Positions 6,184 to 13,434 of a stretch of 17,541 nt of DNA are shown here, in pieces. The stretch covers positions 1 through 17,541 of the forward strand of contig DATAES010000146.1 in the NCBI GenBank assembly GCA_036257895.1, given 5' to 3'. Position 1 is the stretch's first letter. Each line of letters begins with the position of its first letter. The notes under the pieces were generated by a model. That model did not search any database. It was not told the DNA's origin and saw only the letters and a program-made list of their open reading frames with translations. A program made the translations under genes and the position numbers. The DNA comes from DATAES01 sp036257895. GTDB lineage: Bacteria > Actinomycetota > Acidimicrobiia > Acidimicrobiales > JACDCH01.

Positions 6184-7134
6184 TTGATCCGTCCTTCCCC
6201 CGGCCACCGATTTCTCCACCGCAACGTCGTGTGGGTCGCCGTCGCGGTCTCGATCGCCGCGGTCCTGGCGGGCTGCGGCGACGATCCTGGTCCTCGATCA
6301 GCCGATCCGCGGCCACTTGCCTCAGCATCGACAGGGGCATCGAGCACACCGGGCATCGCGACCACCAGCACGGCGGTAGCCCCGGTCGACGCCGCAGCGC
6401 TCGGCGCACGTTTGCAATCGGTCGTCGACGGATTCACCGCACAGCAACCAGTGCCGTTCAGCGTGGTCGTCATGGATCTGTCCTCGGGCGCTCGGGCGAC
6501 GCACCTCGCGGATCGGACCGTGCTGAGCGCGAGCCTCTACAAGCTGTTCGTGGCGCGCGAGCTCATCCGTCGCATCGGCGCAGGCGAGCTCGATCGGGAT
6601 GCTCCGGCAGGCGACACGATGAACCGGACGATCGGTCAATGCATCGAAGCCATGATCGTGGTGTCCGACAACGCGTGCGGCGCGGCTGGTCTGCGTCTGG
6701 TCGGCAGTGGCGCACTCGACGCGGGTCTGCATCGCGATGGCTTCGTGTCGACATCACTGGCGAGTCCGCAACAGACGAGCGCGGCCGACGTGGCGCTGTT
6801 CCTCGAGCGAGCGCGTGACGGCGCACTGCTCGGGCCCGGCGGTGAGACGGGATCATCTGAGTTGTACTCGTTGCTCCGACGGCAGCAGGTCAACGATCGC
6901 TTGCCGCCCGGTCTGCCGGCGGGCACGCCGCTCGCGCACAAGACCGGAGATCGCCTGCATTGGGCGCATGACGCGGGCGTCATGACAACGCCTCGCGGCG
7001 ATGTCATCGTCGTGGTGTTGTCCGGACCGTGGGACGCGCCGTGTTGCGACGCCGACCATCCCGGCGCGGCCGAGGCGAGCGCGTTCGGCGCGATCGCCGA
7101 ACTCGGACGAGAGGTCTACGCGGCCGCGAGCTAA
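6184..7134 (+). CDS. class A beta-lactamase-fold serine hydrolase, predicted lipoprotein
   Basis: This is a predicted cell-surface lipoprotein with the beta-lactamase/DD-peptidase fold. The N-terminus has arginines, a hydrophobic stretch (VVWVAVAVSIAAV) and the lipobox LAGC with Cys31, followed by a Ser/Thr/Ala-rich linker to about residue 65. The catalytic motifs are Ser117-x-x-Lys120 (SLYK), SDN (161-163) and KTG (253-255). The general-base Glu of the class A omega loop is not evident near SPQQTSAADV, so this may be a penicillin-binding or other hydrolase and not a true lactamase. The start is uncertain: TTG at 6184 gives a normal signal peptide in 316 aa; an in-frame ATG at 6112 overlaps the divergent methylase and precedes poorly coding sequence. 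It converges on the AhpD-like gene with a 4-bp overlap. Confidence 0.85.
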   Translation: MIRPSPGHRFLHRNVVWVAVAVSIAAVLAGCGDDPGPRSADPRPLASASTGASSTPGIATTSTAVAPVDAAALGARLQSVVDGFTAQQPVPFSVVVMDLSSGARATHLADRTVLSASLYKLFVARELIRRIGAGELDRDAPAGDTMNRTIGQCIEAMIVVSDNACGAAGLRLVGSGALDAGLHRDGFVSTSLASPQQTSAADVALFLERARDGALLGPGGETGSSELYSLLRRQQVNDRLPPGLPAGTPLAHKTGDRLHWAHDAGVMTTPRGDVIVVVLSGPWDAPCCDADHPGAAEASAFGAIAELGREVYAAAS

Positions 7135-7649
7135 CGGTTGACGGCGGCGCCGCTCTCGCTTGGCGCGTACACGTCGACGAGACAGGTCTCCTCGATGCCG
7201 AGCACGTTCAGAACGCGTCCGAGCCCGAGGAAGGCGGCGAGACACACTGTGAGGTCGAGGATCTCACCGTCGTCGAACTGCTCGCGCAGACGGTCGATGA
7301 ACGCCTGGTCGATGTTCGTGTGGTCGAGCGCGAAACGTTCCGCGTACTCGATGGCGAGACGTTCCTGCGCCGAGTACCGATCGTCGACGTGGTACTCGGC
7401 GACGTGCTCGTAGAAGTCCTCGGTCAGACCTTGACGCTGCACCGATTCGGCCCGGAAGCCCATGCACACGACGCACTGGTTGAGCTGCGCGATCCGCATG
7501 CGCGCCGCTTCACGAACGCGCACGGGCAGCGTGCTCTTGTTGTAAGCCGCGTCGCTGAGCCGGTTCACCGCCTTGCCCATCTCGGGCCGCAGTGACCACA
7601 CCATGACGGCGTCGCCGCCCTCGCCATTCGGGACTTCGATCCGTGCCAT
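7131..7649 (-). CDS. carboxymuconolactone decarboxylase / AhpD-like family protein
   Basis: The 172-residue, all-helical protein of the AhpD/CMD superfamily has the redox CxxC at Cys59 and Cys62 (QLNQCVVCMGF). It also has the typical helices REAARMRIAQLNQC and ERLAIEYAERFALD. AhpD-type members shuttle reducing equivalents to peroxiredoxins through this pair. In AhpD a histidine lies four residues after the second cysteine; here it is Arg66, so classical AhpD chemistry is uncertain. The start is the ATG at 7647-7649, with TACGCT exactly 6 nt upstream and no ribosome binding site. The tandem-repeat region separates it from the divergent LLM oxidoreductase. Confidence 0.87.
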   Translation of the reverse strand: MARIEVPNGEGGDAVMVWSLRPEMGKAVNRLSDAAYNKSTLPVRVREAARMRIAQLNQCVVCMGFRAESVQRQGLTEDFYEHVAEYHVDDRYSAQERLAIEYAERFALDHTNIDQAFIDRLREQFDDGEILDLTVCLAAFLGLGRVLNVLGIEETCLVDVYAPSESGAAVNR

Positions 7650-7655
7650 GGGCCG

Positions 7656-7661
7656 AGCGTA
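7656..7661 (-). promoter_or_regulatory. putative -10 box of a leaderless promoter (AhpD-like gene)
   Basis: On the minus strand TACGCT lies exactly 6 nt before the ATG at 7649. No Shine-Dalgarno sequence is visible, so transcription would begin at or next to the start codon. Confidence 0.5.
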
Positions 7662-7711
7662 AACCGCATCGCATCAGCGGGGCGCGGCGAGGCCCGGAGC
7701 ATGTATCGGTG

Positions 7712-7873
7712 AGGTCGCCGGCCCGGGAAGCGCCAGCGTCGGGCCGGCTGTCATGTGGAGGCAGGAGCGAAGCGACGCCCGGAGCATGCGTCAGGTCGCC
7801 GGCCCGGGAAGCGCCAGCGTCGGGCCGGCTGTCATGCGGAGGCAGGAGCGAAGCGACGCCCGGAGCATGCGTC
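7712..7873. repeat. tandem pair of 81-bp repeats with internal inverted repeat
   Basis: Positions 7712-7792 and 7793-7873 are identical except for T7756 versus C7837. Each unit holds a perfect 9-bp inverted repeat, GCCGGCCCG with CGGGCCGGC, around a 14-nt loop (7718-7749 in the first copy, 7799-7830 in the second). Each then has AGGAGCGAAGCGACGCCCGG and ends in AGCATGCGTC. A partial, diverged piece containing cccggagcatg precedes the pair (7693-7703). Open frames run through because 81 is a multiple of 3, but they do not look like protein. The pair fills the spacer between two divergent putative leaderless promoters. Confidence 0.9.
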
Positions 7874-7875
7874 AG

Positions 7876-7881
7876 TACGGT
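7876..7881 (+). promoter_or_regulatory. putative -10 box of a leaderless promoter (LLM oxidoreductase)
   Basis: TACGGT lies exactly 6 nt before the ATG at 7888 and begins 3 nt after the end of the 81-bp repeat. The upstream repeat would therefore occupy the -35 region. Confidence 0.5.
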
Positions 7882-7887
7882 CAGGTC

Positions 7888-8751
7888 ATGGAGCTTGGCG
7901 TGGTGCTACCTCAGACCGAGATCGGGCCGGATCCGGCCGACATCCTCCGGTTCGTCGAGGCCGCCGAGGCGAACGGGTTCGAGCACGTGGTCGTGTACGA
8001 CCACGTCGTCGGCGCTGACCGGGCGACGCGGCCCGATTGGTCGGGTCCCTACGACCTGCACTCGTCGTTCCACGAGCCGTTCGTGTTGTACGGGTTCCTC
8101 GCGGCGCACACGCACATGGAGCTCGTCACTGGTGTGATCATCCTTCCGCAACGGCAAGCCGTGCTCGTCGCGAAGCAGGCAGCGGAGGTCGACGTGCTGA
8201 CGGGCGGTAAGTTCCGGCTCGGCGTCGGCATCGGCTGGAACCCTGTCGAGTACGAGGCCCTCGGTCTCGAGTTCCGAAACCGCGCCGCGCGCTACGAGGA
8301 GCAGGTCGAGTTGCTGCGACTGCTGTGGACGCAGGATTCGGTGACCTTCGAGGGCCGCTACCACACCGTCGACCACGCGGGGTTGTTGCCGCGGCCTGTG
8401 CAGCAGCCGATCCCGATCTGGATGGGAGGCGGCCTCGCACCGTCGACGCTCGACCGCATCGGGCGTCTCGCGGACGGTTGGATCTGCAACACACCACCCG
8501 GCCACGGTCTCGAGGAGGCCTTGGACGTCGTACACGCCGCGGCCGACCGGGCGGGCCGCGCCGATGCGATCGGACTGCACGGGATCGCCCAACCGCGCGA
8601 CGCGGACGACGTCATGACCGTTCTGCGCCGCCAGGTCGGCAAATGGGAGGCGATCGGGGCGACGCATGTGTCCGTCAGCGGCCTCTACGGCGGGCGATCT
8701 CCGAGCGAGCATGCCGAGTTCCTCGCACGGGCGGCGGCCGCCCTGAGCTGA
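7888..8751 (+). CDS. LLM-class oxidoreductase, probably F420-dependent
   Basis: This is a luciferase-like monooxygenase superfamily protein, a TIM-barrel flavin or F420 enzyme of the cytoplasm. The 287-residue product has the family landmarks: MELGVVLPQTEIG start, YDHVVG after the second strand, LVTGVIILPQRQAVLVAKQAAEVDVLTGGKFRLGVGIGW, and later PIPIWMGGG. The stretch after LGVGIGW (NPVEYEALG) and LPRPVQQP is typical of the 'TIGR03619-like' F420-dependent group common in actinobacteria. F420 use is inferred from family habit. The ATG at 7888 is preferred over upstream in-frame codons, which lie inside the 81-bp repeats. The substrate is unknown. Confidence 0.9.
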   Translation: MELGVVLPQTEIGPDPADILRFVEAAEANGFEHVVVYDHVVGADRATRPDWSGPYDLHSSFHEPFVLYGFLAAHTHMELVTGVIILPQRQAVLVAKQAAEVDVLTGGKFRLGVGIGWNPVEYEALGLEFRNRAARYEEQVELLRLLWTQDSVTFEGRYHTVDHAGLLPRPVQQPIPIWMGGGLAPSTLDRIGRLADGWICNTPPGHGLEEALDVVHAAADRAGRADAIGLHGIAQPRDADDVMTVLRRQVGKWEAIGATHVSVSGLYGGRSPSEHAEFLARAAAALS

Positions 8752-8887
8752 TTCCCCGGCAAGGTCGGTGCGCCCACCTACCTCAGAGGCAGCCGGGCGC
8801 ACAGTCCTCGATACAAAGGACGAGAAACCACCCGTTCGGGTGATGCGCAATCCCGACCTCCGGCAGTTGTCGCCCAGTCGCTGCCCC

Positions 8888-8893
8888 TACGCT
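8888..8893 (+). promoter_or_regulatory. putative -10 box of a leaderless promoter (PP2C phosphatase)
   Basis: TACGCT lies exactly 6 nt before the GTG at 8900, with TTGTCG 15 nt further upstream as a possible but closely spaced -35. This argues for the GTG at 8900 as the start. Confidence 0.45.
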
Positions 8894-8899
8894 CTCAGG

Positions 8900-10114
8900 G
8901 TGGCGGAGGGGGACCGCACGGTCGTAGCGACGACCTTGGATCGGCTGAACAGCGGAACGCTCGACACCGCTGTGGTTCTTGTCGCCTCCGGGTTCCTGGT
9001 CGCCGCGACCATCGCGTACCCGTTCGTGTCCGACCAGTCGGCCATTCCACTGGCGATCTTCGCCGTGCCTCCGCTCATCTGCTCGACGTTGAGCACCGCG
9101 CGGCGCACCGCCATCGTGGGCGTGGCATCGGTCGTCGTGGCCGCCGCGTTGGGCACCCGGGACGACGTCAACTCGGACTCGTTGATCATTCGCATCGTCG
9201 TGATCGTGTTGATCGCCGGCCTCGCGGTCTTGAGCGCGGCGCTGAGGAGTCGATCGGAGCAGCGGCTCTCCGTCGCATCCGAGACCGCCGAACTGCATAC
9301 CGCCTTTCAGCGAGGTCTCGCGCCGCGGGTCGCGCCACCACCGAACATCGCGGTGACGACGCGGTACATCGCCGGCGAGGAGCGCATGCATCTCGGCGGT
9401 GACTTCTTCGACGCCATCGGCCTACCGACGGGCGACCTCGCGTTCGTGGTGGGCGACGTCGCCGGTCACGGCCCGCGCGAAGCAGCCATCGGTGCGGCCG
9501 TTCGGGCCGGCTGGAAGAGCGCGGCGTACAGTGCGCCCGACAAACCGCTCGACTGGCCTCACCTCCTCGCACGGGCGTTCTTCGAAGATCGGCGGTTCGA
9601 AGAGTTCGTCACGATGTTGACGGGCCGTCTCGAGGTATCGACGGGACGCACCGAGCTGATCTCCGCTGGGCATGTGTGGCCGGTCGTGATCAACGAGCGC
9701 GCGTCGGTCGTGCCGATGCGAGCGGGACCACCACTCGGCATCAACTTGCCCCGCGATTGGCGCATCACGGAGGTGCAGCTCGACGCCGGCGACGTGCTCC
9801 TCGTCTTCACCGACGGATTGACGGAGAGTCGCATCACCGGACGTCACGGTCAGCGATGGGGCGAGGAAGGCCTCTTGCGATGGCTGAACGGCCAGCTCGT
9901 CCGCGACCCGGCGTGGCGTCCGGACCTCGATGTGATGCTCGACCACTTCGCCGACGGCGGCTCGTTCGCGGACGACGTCGCCGTCATGCTGATCGAGGTG
10001 CCACGACTCGTGAAGGCCGCCGACTCACTTCCGGTACAACAGGCGGAAGCCGCCCACAAGGAACACGAGGAGGCAGGCGCGGGGATCTTCGCTACGCGTC
10101 GGCGACGATCATGA
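8900..10114 (+). CDS. membrane-anchored SpoIIE/RsbU-type PP2C serine phosphatase
   Basis: This is a predicted protein serine phosphatase of the PPM family. Such enzymes usually dephosphorylate anti-sigma-factor antagonists in partner-switching stress control. Residues about 22-115 form roughly four membrane helices, followed by a short helical linker (SEQRLSVASETAELHTAFQRGL, typical before the domain) and the catalytic domain. Metal-binding motifs are GGDFFD (166-171), VGDVAGHG (184-191), FTDG (303-306) and FADDVAVM (356-363). There is no PAS, GAF or HAMP domain. The frame is open from 8768; the GTG at 8900 (404 aa) is preferred for its -10 box and because the codons before it look non-coding; the ATG at 8843 is an alternative. 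No anti-sigma or antagonist gene is adjacent. It overlaps the convergent EthD gene by 23 bp. Confidence 0.9.
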   Translation: MAEGDRTVVATTLDRLNSGTLDTAVVLVASGFLVAATIAYPFVSDQSAIPLAIFAVPPLICSTLSTARRTAIVGVASVVVAAALGTRDDVNSDSLIIRIVVIVLIAGLAVLSAALRSRSEQRLSVASETAELHTAFQRGLAPRVAPPPNIAVTTRYIAGEERMHLGGDFFDAIGLPTGDLAFVVGDVAGHGPREAAIGAAVRAGWKSAAYSAPDKPLDWPHLLARAFFEDRRFEEFVTMLTGRLEVSTGRTELISAGHVWPVVINERASVVPMRAGPPLGINLPRDWRITEVQLDAGDVLLVFTDGLTESRITGRHGQRWGEEGLLRWLNGQLVRDPAWRPDLDVMLDHFADGGSFADDVAVMLIEVPRLVKAADSLPVQQAEAAHKEHEEAGAGIFATRRRRS

Positions 10115-10385
10115 CGTCGAGGCGGATGCCGTACTTCGCCTCGAGCGCGCGAGCTCCCCGCAAGATGCCCTCACCGGTGTCGGTCGCGAGCGCGGCACGG
10201 ATGTCGTCGGTGCTGTCGAACATGACCTCCGTGAACCGGAAGTAAGGGCCGTCGAAGGCACGAGACGTCCGCGTGGCGCTCGCGTTGTCGAGCTGCGCCA
10301 GCTTCGGGAAGTGGGCGCCGAGGTACTCGCGCTCGAAGGCATCGATGTCGTCGGGCTCGGTCCACAGACCGACCAAGCGGACCAC
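10092..10385 (-). CDS. EthD-domain (dimeric alpha/beta-barrel) protein
   Basis: The 97-residue ferredoxin-like-fold protein has an EthD pattern: VVRLVGLWTEPDDIDAFEREY, a central AHFPKLAQLDN, then PYFRFTEVMFDSTDDIRAAL and a C-terminal strand (RLDVMIVADA). Family members act as small dimeric partners or monooxygenase-like enzymes in degradation pathways; the exact role is not known. The start is the GTG at 10383-10385, with TACGCT exactly 6 nt upstream. The longer frame would run antisense into the neighbouring deacylase. It is divergent from the deacylase gene. Confidence 0.82.
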   Translation of the reverse strand: MVRLVGLWTEPDDIDAFEREYLGAHFPKLAQLDNASATRTSRAFDGPYFRFTEVMFDSTDDIRAALATDTGEGILRGARALEAKYGIRLDVMIVADA

Positions 10386-10391
10386 CGTCGC

Positions 10392-10397
10392 AGCGTA
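10392..10397 (-). promoter_or_regulatory. putative -10 box of a leaderless promoter (EthD gene)
   Basis: On the minus strand TACGCT lies exactly 6 nt before the GTG at 10385 and no ribosome binding site is present. Confidence 0.5.
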
Positions 10398-10461
10398 GGT
10401 CGCCAGACGTTGGTCGGGAGCCCCCGTACTTGGCAGGATGGACGTGACCCGGGGAGGACCC

Positions 10462-12165
10462 ATGCTCGATCTGATCATCCGCGGTGGCACGTTGATCGAC
10501 GGCACCGGCGCGTCACGGCGCTCGGGCGACGTGGGTGTCGCCGATGGACGGGTGGTCGCCGTCGGGAGGGTCGACGAGCAGGCTGAACGTACCGTCGACG
10601 CTGACGGTGCGCTTGTGACACCCGGCTTCGTCGACATCCACACGCATTACGACGGCCAGGCCACGTGGGATCCGCGGCTTCAGCCGTCGTCCGGTCACGG
10701 CGTGACCACGATCGTGATGGGCAACTGCGGCGTGGGGTTCGCACCCGTGCGCCCGACGGATCATGCGCAGCTCATCGAGTTGATGGAAGGGGTCGAGGAC
10801 ATTCCCGGCGCCGCGTTGCACGAGGGCCTGCCCTGGGACTGGGGCAGCATCGGCGAGTACCTCGACGCACTCGACCGACGCCCTCACGACATCGACTTCG
10901 CGACGCAGGTGTGCCACGGGCCGGTGCGGCTGTTCGTGATGGGCCAGCGCGGTGCGGACCGGGAGCCGGCGACTGCGGAAGAGATCGCGGAGATGGGTCG
11001 CATCGCGGCTGAAGGGGTCCGCGCCGGCGCCCTCGGGTTCACGACGTCGAGGACGTTGAACCACCGCACCAGTCGCGGCGAGCCGACGCCGACGCTGACG
11101 GCGGCGCGAGCGGAACTCGTCGGCATCGCACGAGCGCTCGGAGAAGCCGGAGCCGGCGTGCTGCAGGTGGTGTCCGACTTCCCGGACTTCGACGACGAGA
11201 TGGGGACGCTGCTCGAGATGATGCGCGCGTCCGGCCGTCCGCTGTCGGTCTCCCTGTCACAGTCAGCTCCCGGTCACGGCTATCGCCGCGTCCTCGACAC
11301 GTTGACCGCCGCGAACGGCGAGGGCCTGCACATGCGCGCGCAGGTCGCGGCACGCGGTATCGGCGTGCTGCTCGGCCTGCAAGCATCCATCAACCCGCTG
11401 CAGGGGTCGGAGACGTTCCGTTCGCTCGACGCCGGCTCGCTTCCTCGTCTCGTGGCGCGGTTGTCGGAGCCGTCGGTCCGCGCCGCGATCATCGACGAGC
11501 TCGCCGGTGGCGGTGGTCGCATGTTGGCCATCCTCGATCGGGTCTTCGAGCTCGGAGATCCGCCGGACTACGAGCCCGATCCGTCGTCGAGCATCGGCGC
11601 TCGCGCCGCTGCGGCCGGCATCAGCCCCGCCGAGCTCCTGTACGACCTGTTGCTCCGCGACGGTGGGGAAACGTTGCTCTATTGGCCGATCCTCAACTAC
11701 TTCGACGGCAACCTCGATCCTGCTGCGGAGATGCTGAGTCATCCGCATGCGGTGCCGGGGCTGAGCGACGGCGGCGCGCACGTGGGCACGATCTGTGACG
11801 CCAGCTTCCCGACGACGCTGCTCGCGTTCTGGGGACGCGATCGCAAGCAGGGCAAAACGTTCGACCCGGAGTGGATCGTGCAGCGGCAGTGCCGGGCCAC
11901 CGCCGAAGCGGTCGGGCTCCTCGATCGCGGCATCGTGGCACCGGGCTACAAGGCCGACCTCAACGTGATCGACTTCGACAATCTCGGGATGCACCGCCCG
12001 CGGCTCGTGTTCGACCTTCCCGCCGGAGGCAAGCGCCTCCTGCAACCGTCCACCGGCTACCTCCACACCTTCGTGAGCGGCGTCGAGGTCTGCACCGGTG
12101 GCGAGTCCACGGGTGCTACGCCCGGACGTCTGGTGAGGGGCGCGAAGGCGGACCCGAAGTCCTGA
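10462..12165 (+). CDS. amidohydrolase, N-acyl-D-amino-acid deacylase (D-aminoacylase) family
   Basis: This is a metal-dependent hydrolase of the amidohydrolase superfamily (Amidohydro_3 type), which removes the acyl group from N-acyl-D-amino acids or related amides. The 567-residue product begins MLDLIIRGGTLIDGTG. It has the metal motif DIHTHYDGQ (His60, His62), the Cys89 ligand typical of D-aminoacylases (MGNCGVGF) and the C-terminal Asp436 in LSDGGAH, followed by GYKADLNVIDFDNL of the composite beta domain. It is longer than classical D-aminoacylase (about 480 aa), as are many actinobacterial members. The ATG at 10462 has GGGGAGGA 3 nt upstream; an in-frame ATG at 10438 is possible. The alcohol dehydrogenase follows after 41 nt in the same direction. 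The true substrate is unknown. Confidence 0.9.
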   Translation: MLDLIIRGGTLIDGTGASRRSGDVGVADGRVVAVGRVDEQAERTVDADGALVTPGFVDIHTHYDGQATWDPRLQPSSGHGVTTIVMGNCGVGFAPVRPTDHAQLIELMEGVEDIPGAALHEGLPWDWGSIGEYLDALDRRPHDIDFATQVCHGPVRLFVMGQRGADREPATAEEIAEMGRIAAEGVRAGALGFTTSRTLNHRTSRGEPTPTLTAARAELVGIARALGEAGAGVLQVVSDFPDFDDEMGTLLEMMRASGRPLSVSLSQSAPGHGYRRVLDTLTAANGEGLHMRAQVAARGIGVLLGLQASINPLQGSETFRSLDAGSLPRLVARLSEPSVRAAIIDELAGGGGRMLAILDRVFELGDPPDYEPDPSSSIGARAAAAGISPAELLYDLLLRDGGETLLYWPILNYFDGNLDPAAEMLSHPHAVPGLSDGGAHVGTICDASFPTTLLAFWGRDRKQGKTFDPEWIVQRQCRATAEAVGLLDRGIVAPGYKADLNVIDFDNLGMHRPRLVFDLPAGGKRLLQPSTGYLHTFVSGVEVCTGGESTGATPGRLVRGAKADPKS

Positions 12166-12206
12166 CGCAGTAGTTTCATAGCAGCCGATACACAGGGGGA
12201 TTCTGA

Positions 12207-13352
12207 ATGGACACGCAGGCCGCGATTCTCTGGGGGCCGCACACCGACTGGAGCGTGGAGGACATAACGCTCGACCCGCCCAAGCAGGGCGAGGTCCTGC
12301 TGAAGCTGGCTGCCTCGGGCCTGTGCCACTCCGACGAACACCTCGTGACCGGCGACATGGTCATGCCGCCCGAGATCGCGGACGAGCTCGGGCTCCAGCA
12401 ATTCCCGATCATCGGCGGCCATGAAGGCGCCGGCGAGGTCGTCGAAGTCGGCCCTGGTGTCATCGGTCTCGCGCCCGGTGACCACGTCTGCCTCGGCTTC
12501 ATCCCCTCCTGCGGTCGCTGCCCGTCCTGTGCGCGCGGCCGGCAGAACCTGTGTGACCTCGGCGCGTTCCTGCTCGCCGGTCGCCAGGTCACCGACTTCA
12601 CCGCGCGGCACCACACCAAGGGAGGCGAAGACCTCGGCATCATGTGCTGCATCGGCACGTTCTCGCCGTACACGGTCGTGAGCGAAGCGAGCTGCATCAA
12701 GATCGAGAACGACATCCCTCTGGACAAGGCCGCGCTGGTCGGCTGCGGCGTCACCACCGGCTGGGGCTCGGCCACTTACGCGGCCGACGTGCAACCGGGT
12801 GAGACCGTTGTCATCGTCGGCTGCGGCGGCGTCGGCATCAACGCAGTGCAAGGCGCCGTGATGGCTGGCGCTCGCCATGTGGTCGTCGTCGACCCGGTTG
12901 CGTTCAAGCGTGAGCAGGCCGAGTTGTTCGGCGCCACCCACACGGCTTCCAACCTCGAAGAGGCAGCTCTCCTCGTGATGGATCTGACGTGGGGCGCGCT
13001 CGCCGACAAGGCGATCATCACCACCGGTGTCGCCGAGGGCGACATGATCGCTCCGGTCATGGCGATGGTGTCCAAGGGCGGCCGCTGCGTCGTCACCGCG
13101 GTCGCACCGCTGGCGAACATGGATGTGCAGCTGAACCTGTTCGAGCTCACGCTCCAGCAGAAGCAGCTCGTAGGCAGCATCTTCGGCAGCGCCAACCCGC
13201 GTCGTGACATCCCTCGCCTGCTGCGGCTCTACATGGAGGGCAAGCTCAAGCTCGACGAGCTCGTCACCCGCACGTACCCGCTTGCCGACGTCAACCAGGG
13301 CTACCAGGACATGCGCGACGGCAAGAACATCCGCGGCATGTTGATGTACTGA
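12207..13352 (+). CDS. zinc-dependent alcohol dehydrogenase, NDMA-dependent (mycofactocin-associated) type
   Basis: This is a medium-chain dehydrogenase that oxidises an alcohol with tightly bound NAD(H). The 381-residue product has catalytic zinc ligand Cys40 (GLCHSDEH), GGHEGAGEV with His72 and Glu73, structural zinc Cys102, 105, 108 and 116, and the NAD motif GCGGVG (205-210) with Asp229, which favours NAD over NADP. The segment LGAFLLAGRQVTDFTARHH and its position beside mftABC match the NDMA-dependent family (TIGR03989). Its bound NADH does not exchange freely, and mycofactocin is thought to be the natural electron acceptor. The ATG at 12207 has AGGGGGA (12194-12200) 6 nt upstream. A hairpin repeat follows its stop. 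The alcohol substrate is unknown. Confidence 0.93.
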   Translation: MDTQAAILWGPHTDWSVEDITLDPPKQGEVLLKLAASGLCHSDEHLVTGDMVMPPEIADELGLQQFPIIGGHEGAGEVVEVGPGVIGLAPGDHVCLGFIPSCGRCPSCARGRQNLCDLGAFLLAGRQVTDFTARHHTKGGEDLGIMCCIGTFSPYTVVSEASCIKIENDIPLDKAALVGCGVTTGWGSATYAADVQPGETVVIVGCGGVGINAVQGAVMAGARHVVVVDPVAFKREQAELFGATHTASNLEEAALLVMDLTWGALADKAIITTGVAEGDMIAPVMAMVSKGGRCVVTAVAPLANMDVQLNLFELTLQQKQLVGSIFGSANPRRDIPRLLRLYMEGKLKLDELVTRTYPLADVNQGYQDMRDGKNIRGMLMY

Positions 13353-13366
13353 GGCGTCGCCTCCTC

Positions 13367-13417
13367 GAACTCTGGGTCGCCGTGGCCCTCATAGGGGCCA
13401 CGGCGCACCAACATTCG
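13367..13417. repeat. 51-bp hairpin repeat, copy 2
   Basis: It begins 14 nt after the dehydrogenase stop and ends 17 nt before mftA. The stem CGCCGTGGCCC (13378-13388) pairs with GGGCCACGGCG (13395-13405), with one more T-G pair and a CATA loop. The flank CACCAACATTCG is identical to copy 1 (4679-4729). The position suits a terminator or attenuator separating the dehydrogenase from the mycofactocin genes. Confidence 0.78.
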
Positions 13418-13422
13418 CTGAG

Positions 13423-13428
13423 TACATT
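13423..13428 (+). promoter_or_regulatory. putative -10 box of a leaderless promoter (mftA)
   Basis: TACATT lies exactly 6 nt before the mftA ATG and just downstream of the hairpin repeat. It could give the mycofactocin genes their own promoter. The intervening GGCGGG is too close to the ATG to act as a normal ribosome binding site. Confidence 0.5.
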
Positions 13429-13434
13429 GGCGGG

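Noticed and set aside
7693..7873. CRISPR-like array
   Set aside because: The two units are directly abutting with no unique spacers and there are no cas genes nearby.
7643..7887. Peptides encoded by the 81-bp tandem repeats
   Set aside because: The repeat length is a multiple of three, so frames stay open by arithmetic; the products are Arg- and Ser-rich, and the units carry hairpins and lie in a spacer between divergent genes.
10438..10461. ATG at 10438 as start of the deacylase
   Set aside because: The ATG at 10462 has a strong GGGGAGGA site and gives the standard family N-terminus; the upstream ATG cannot be fully excluded.
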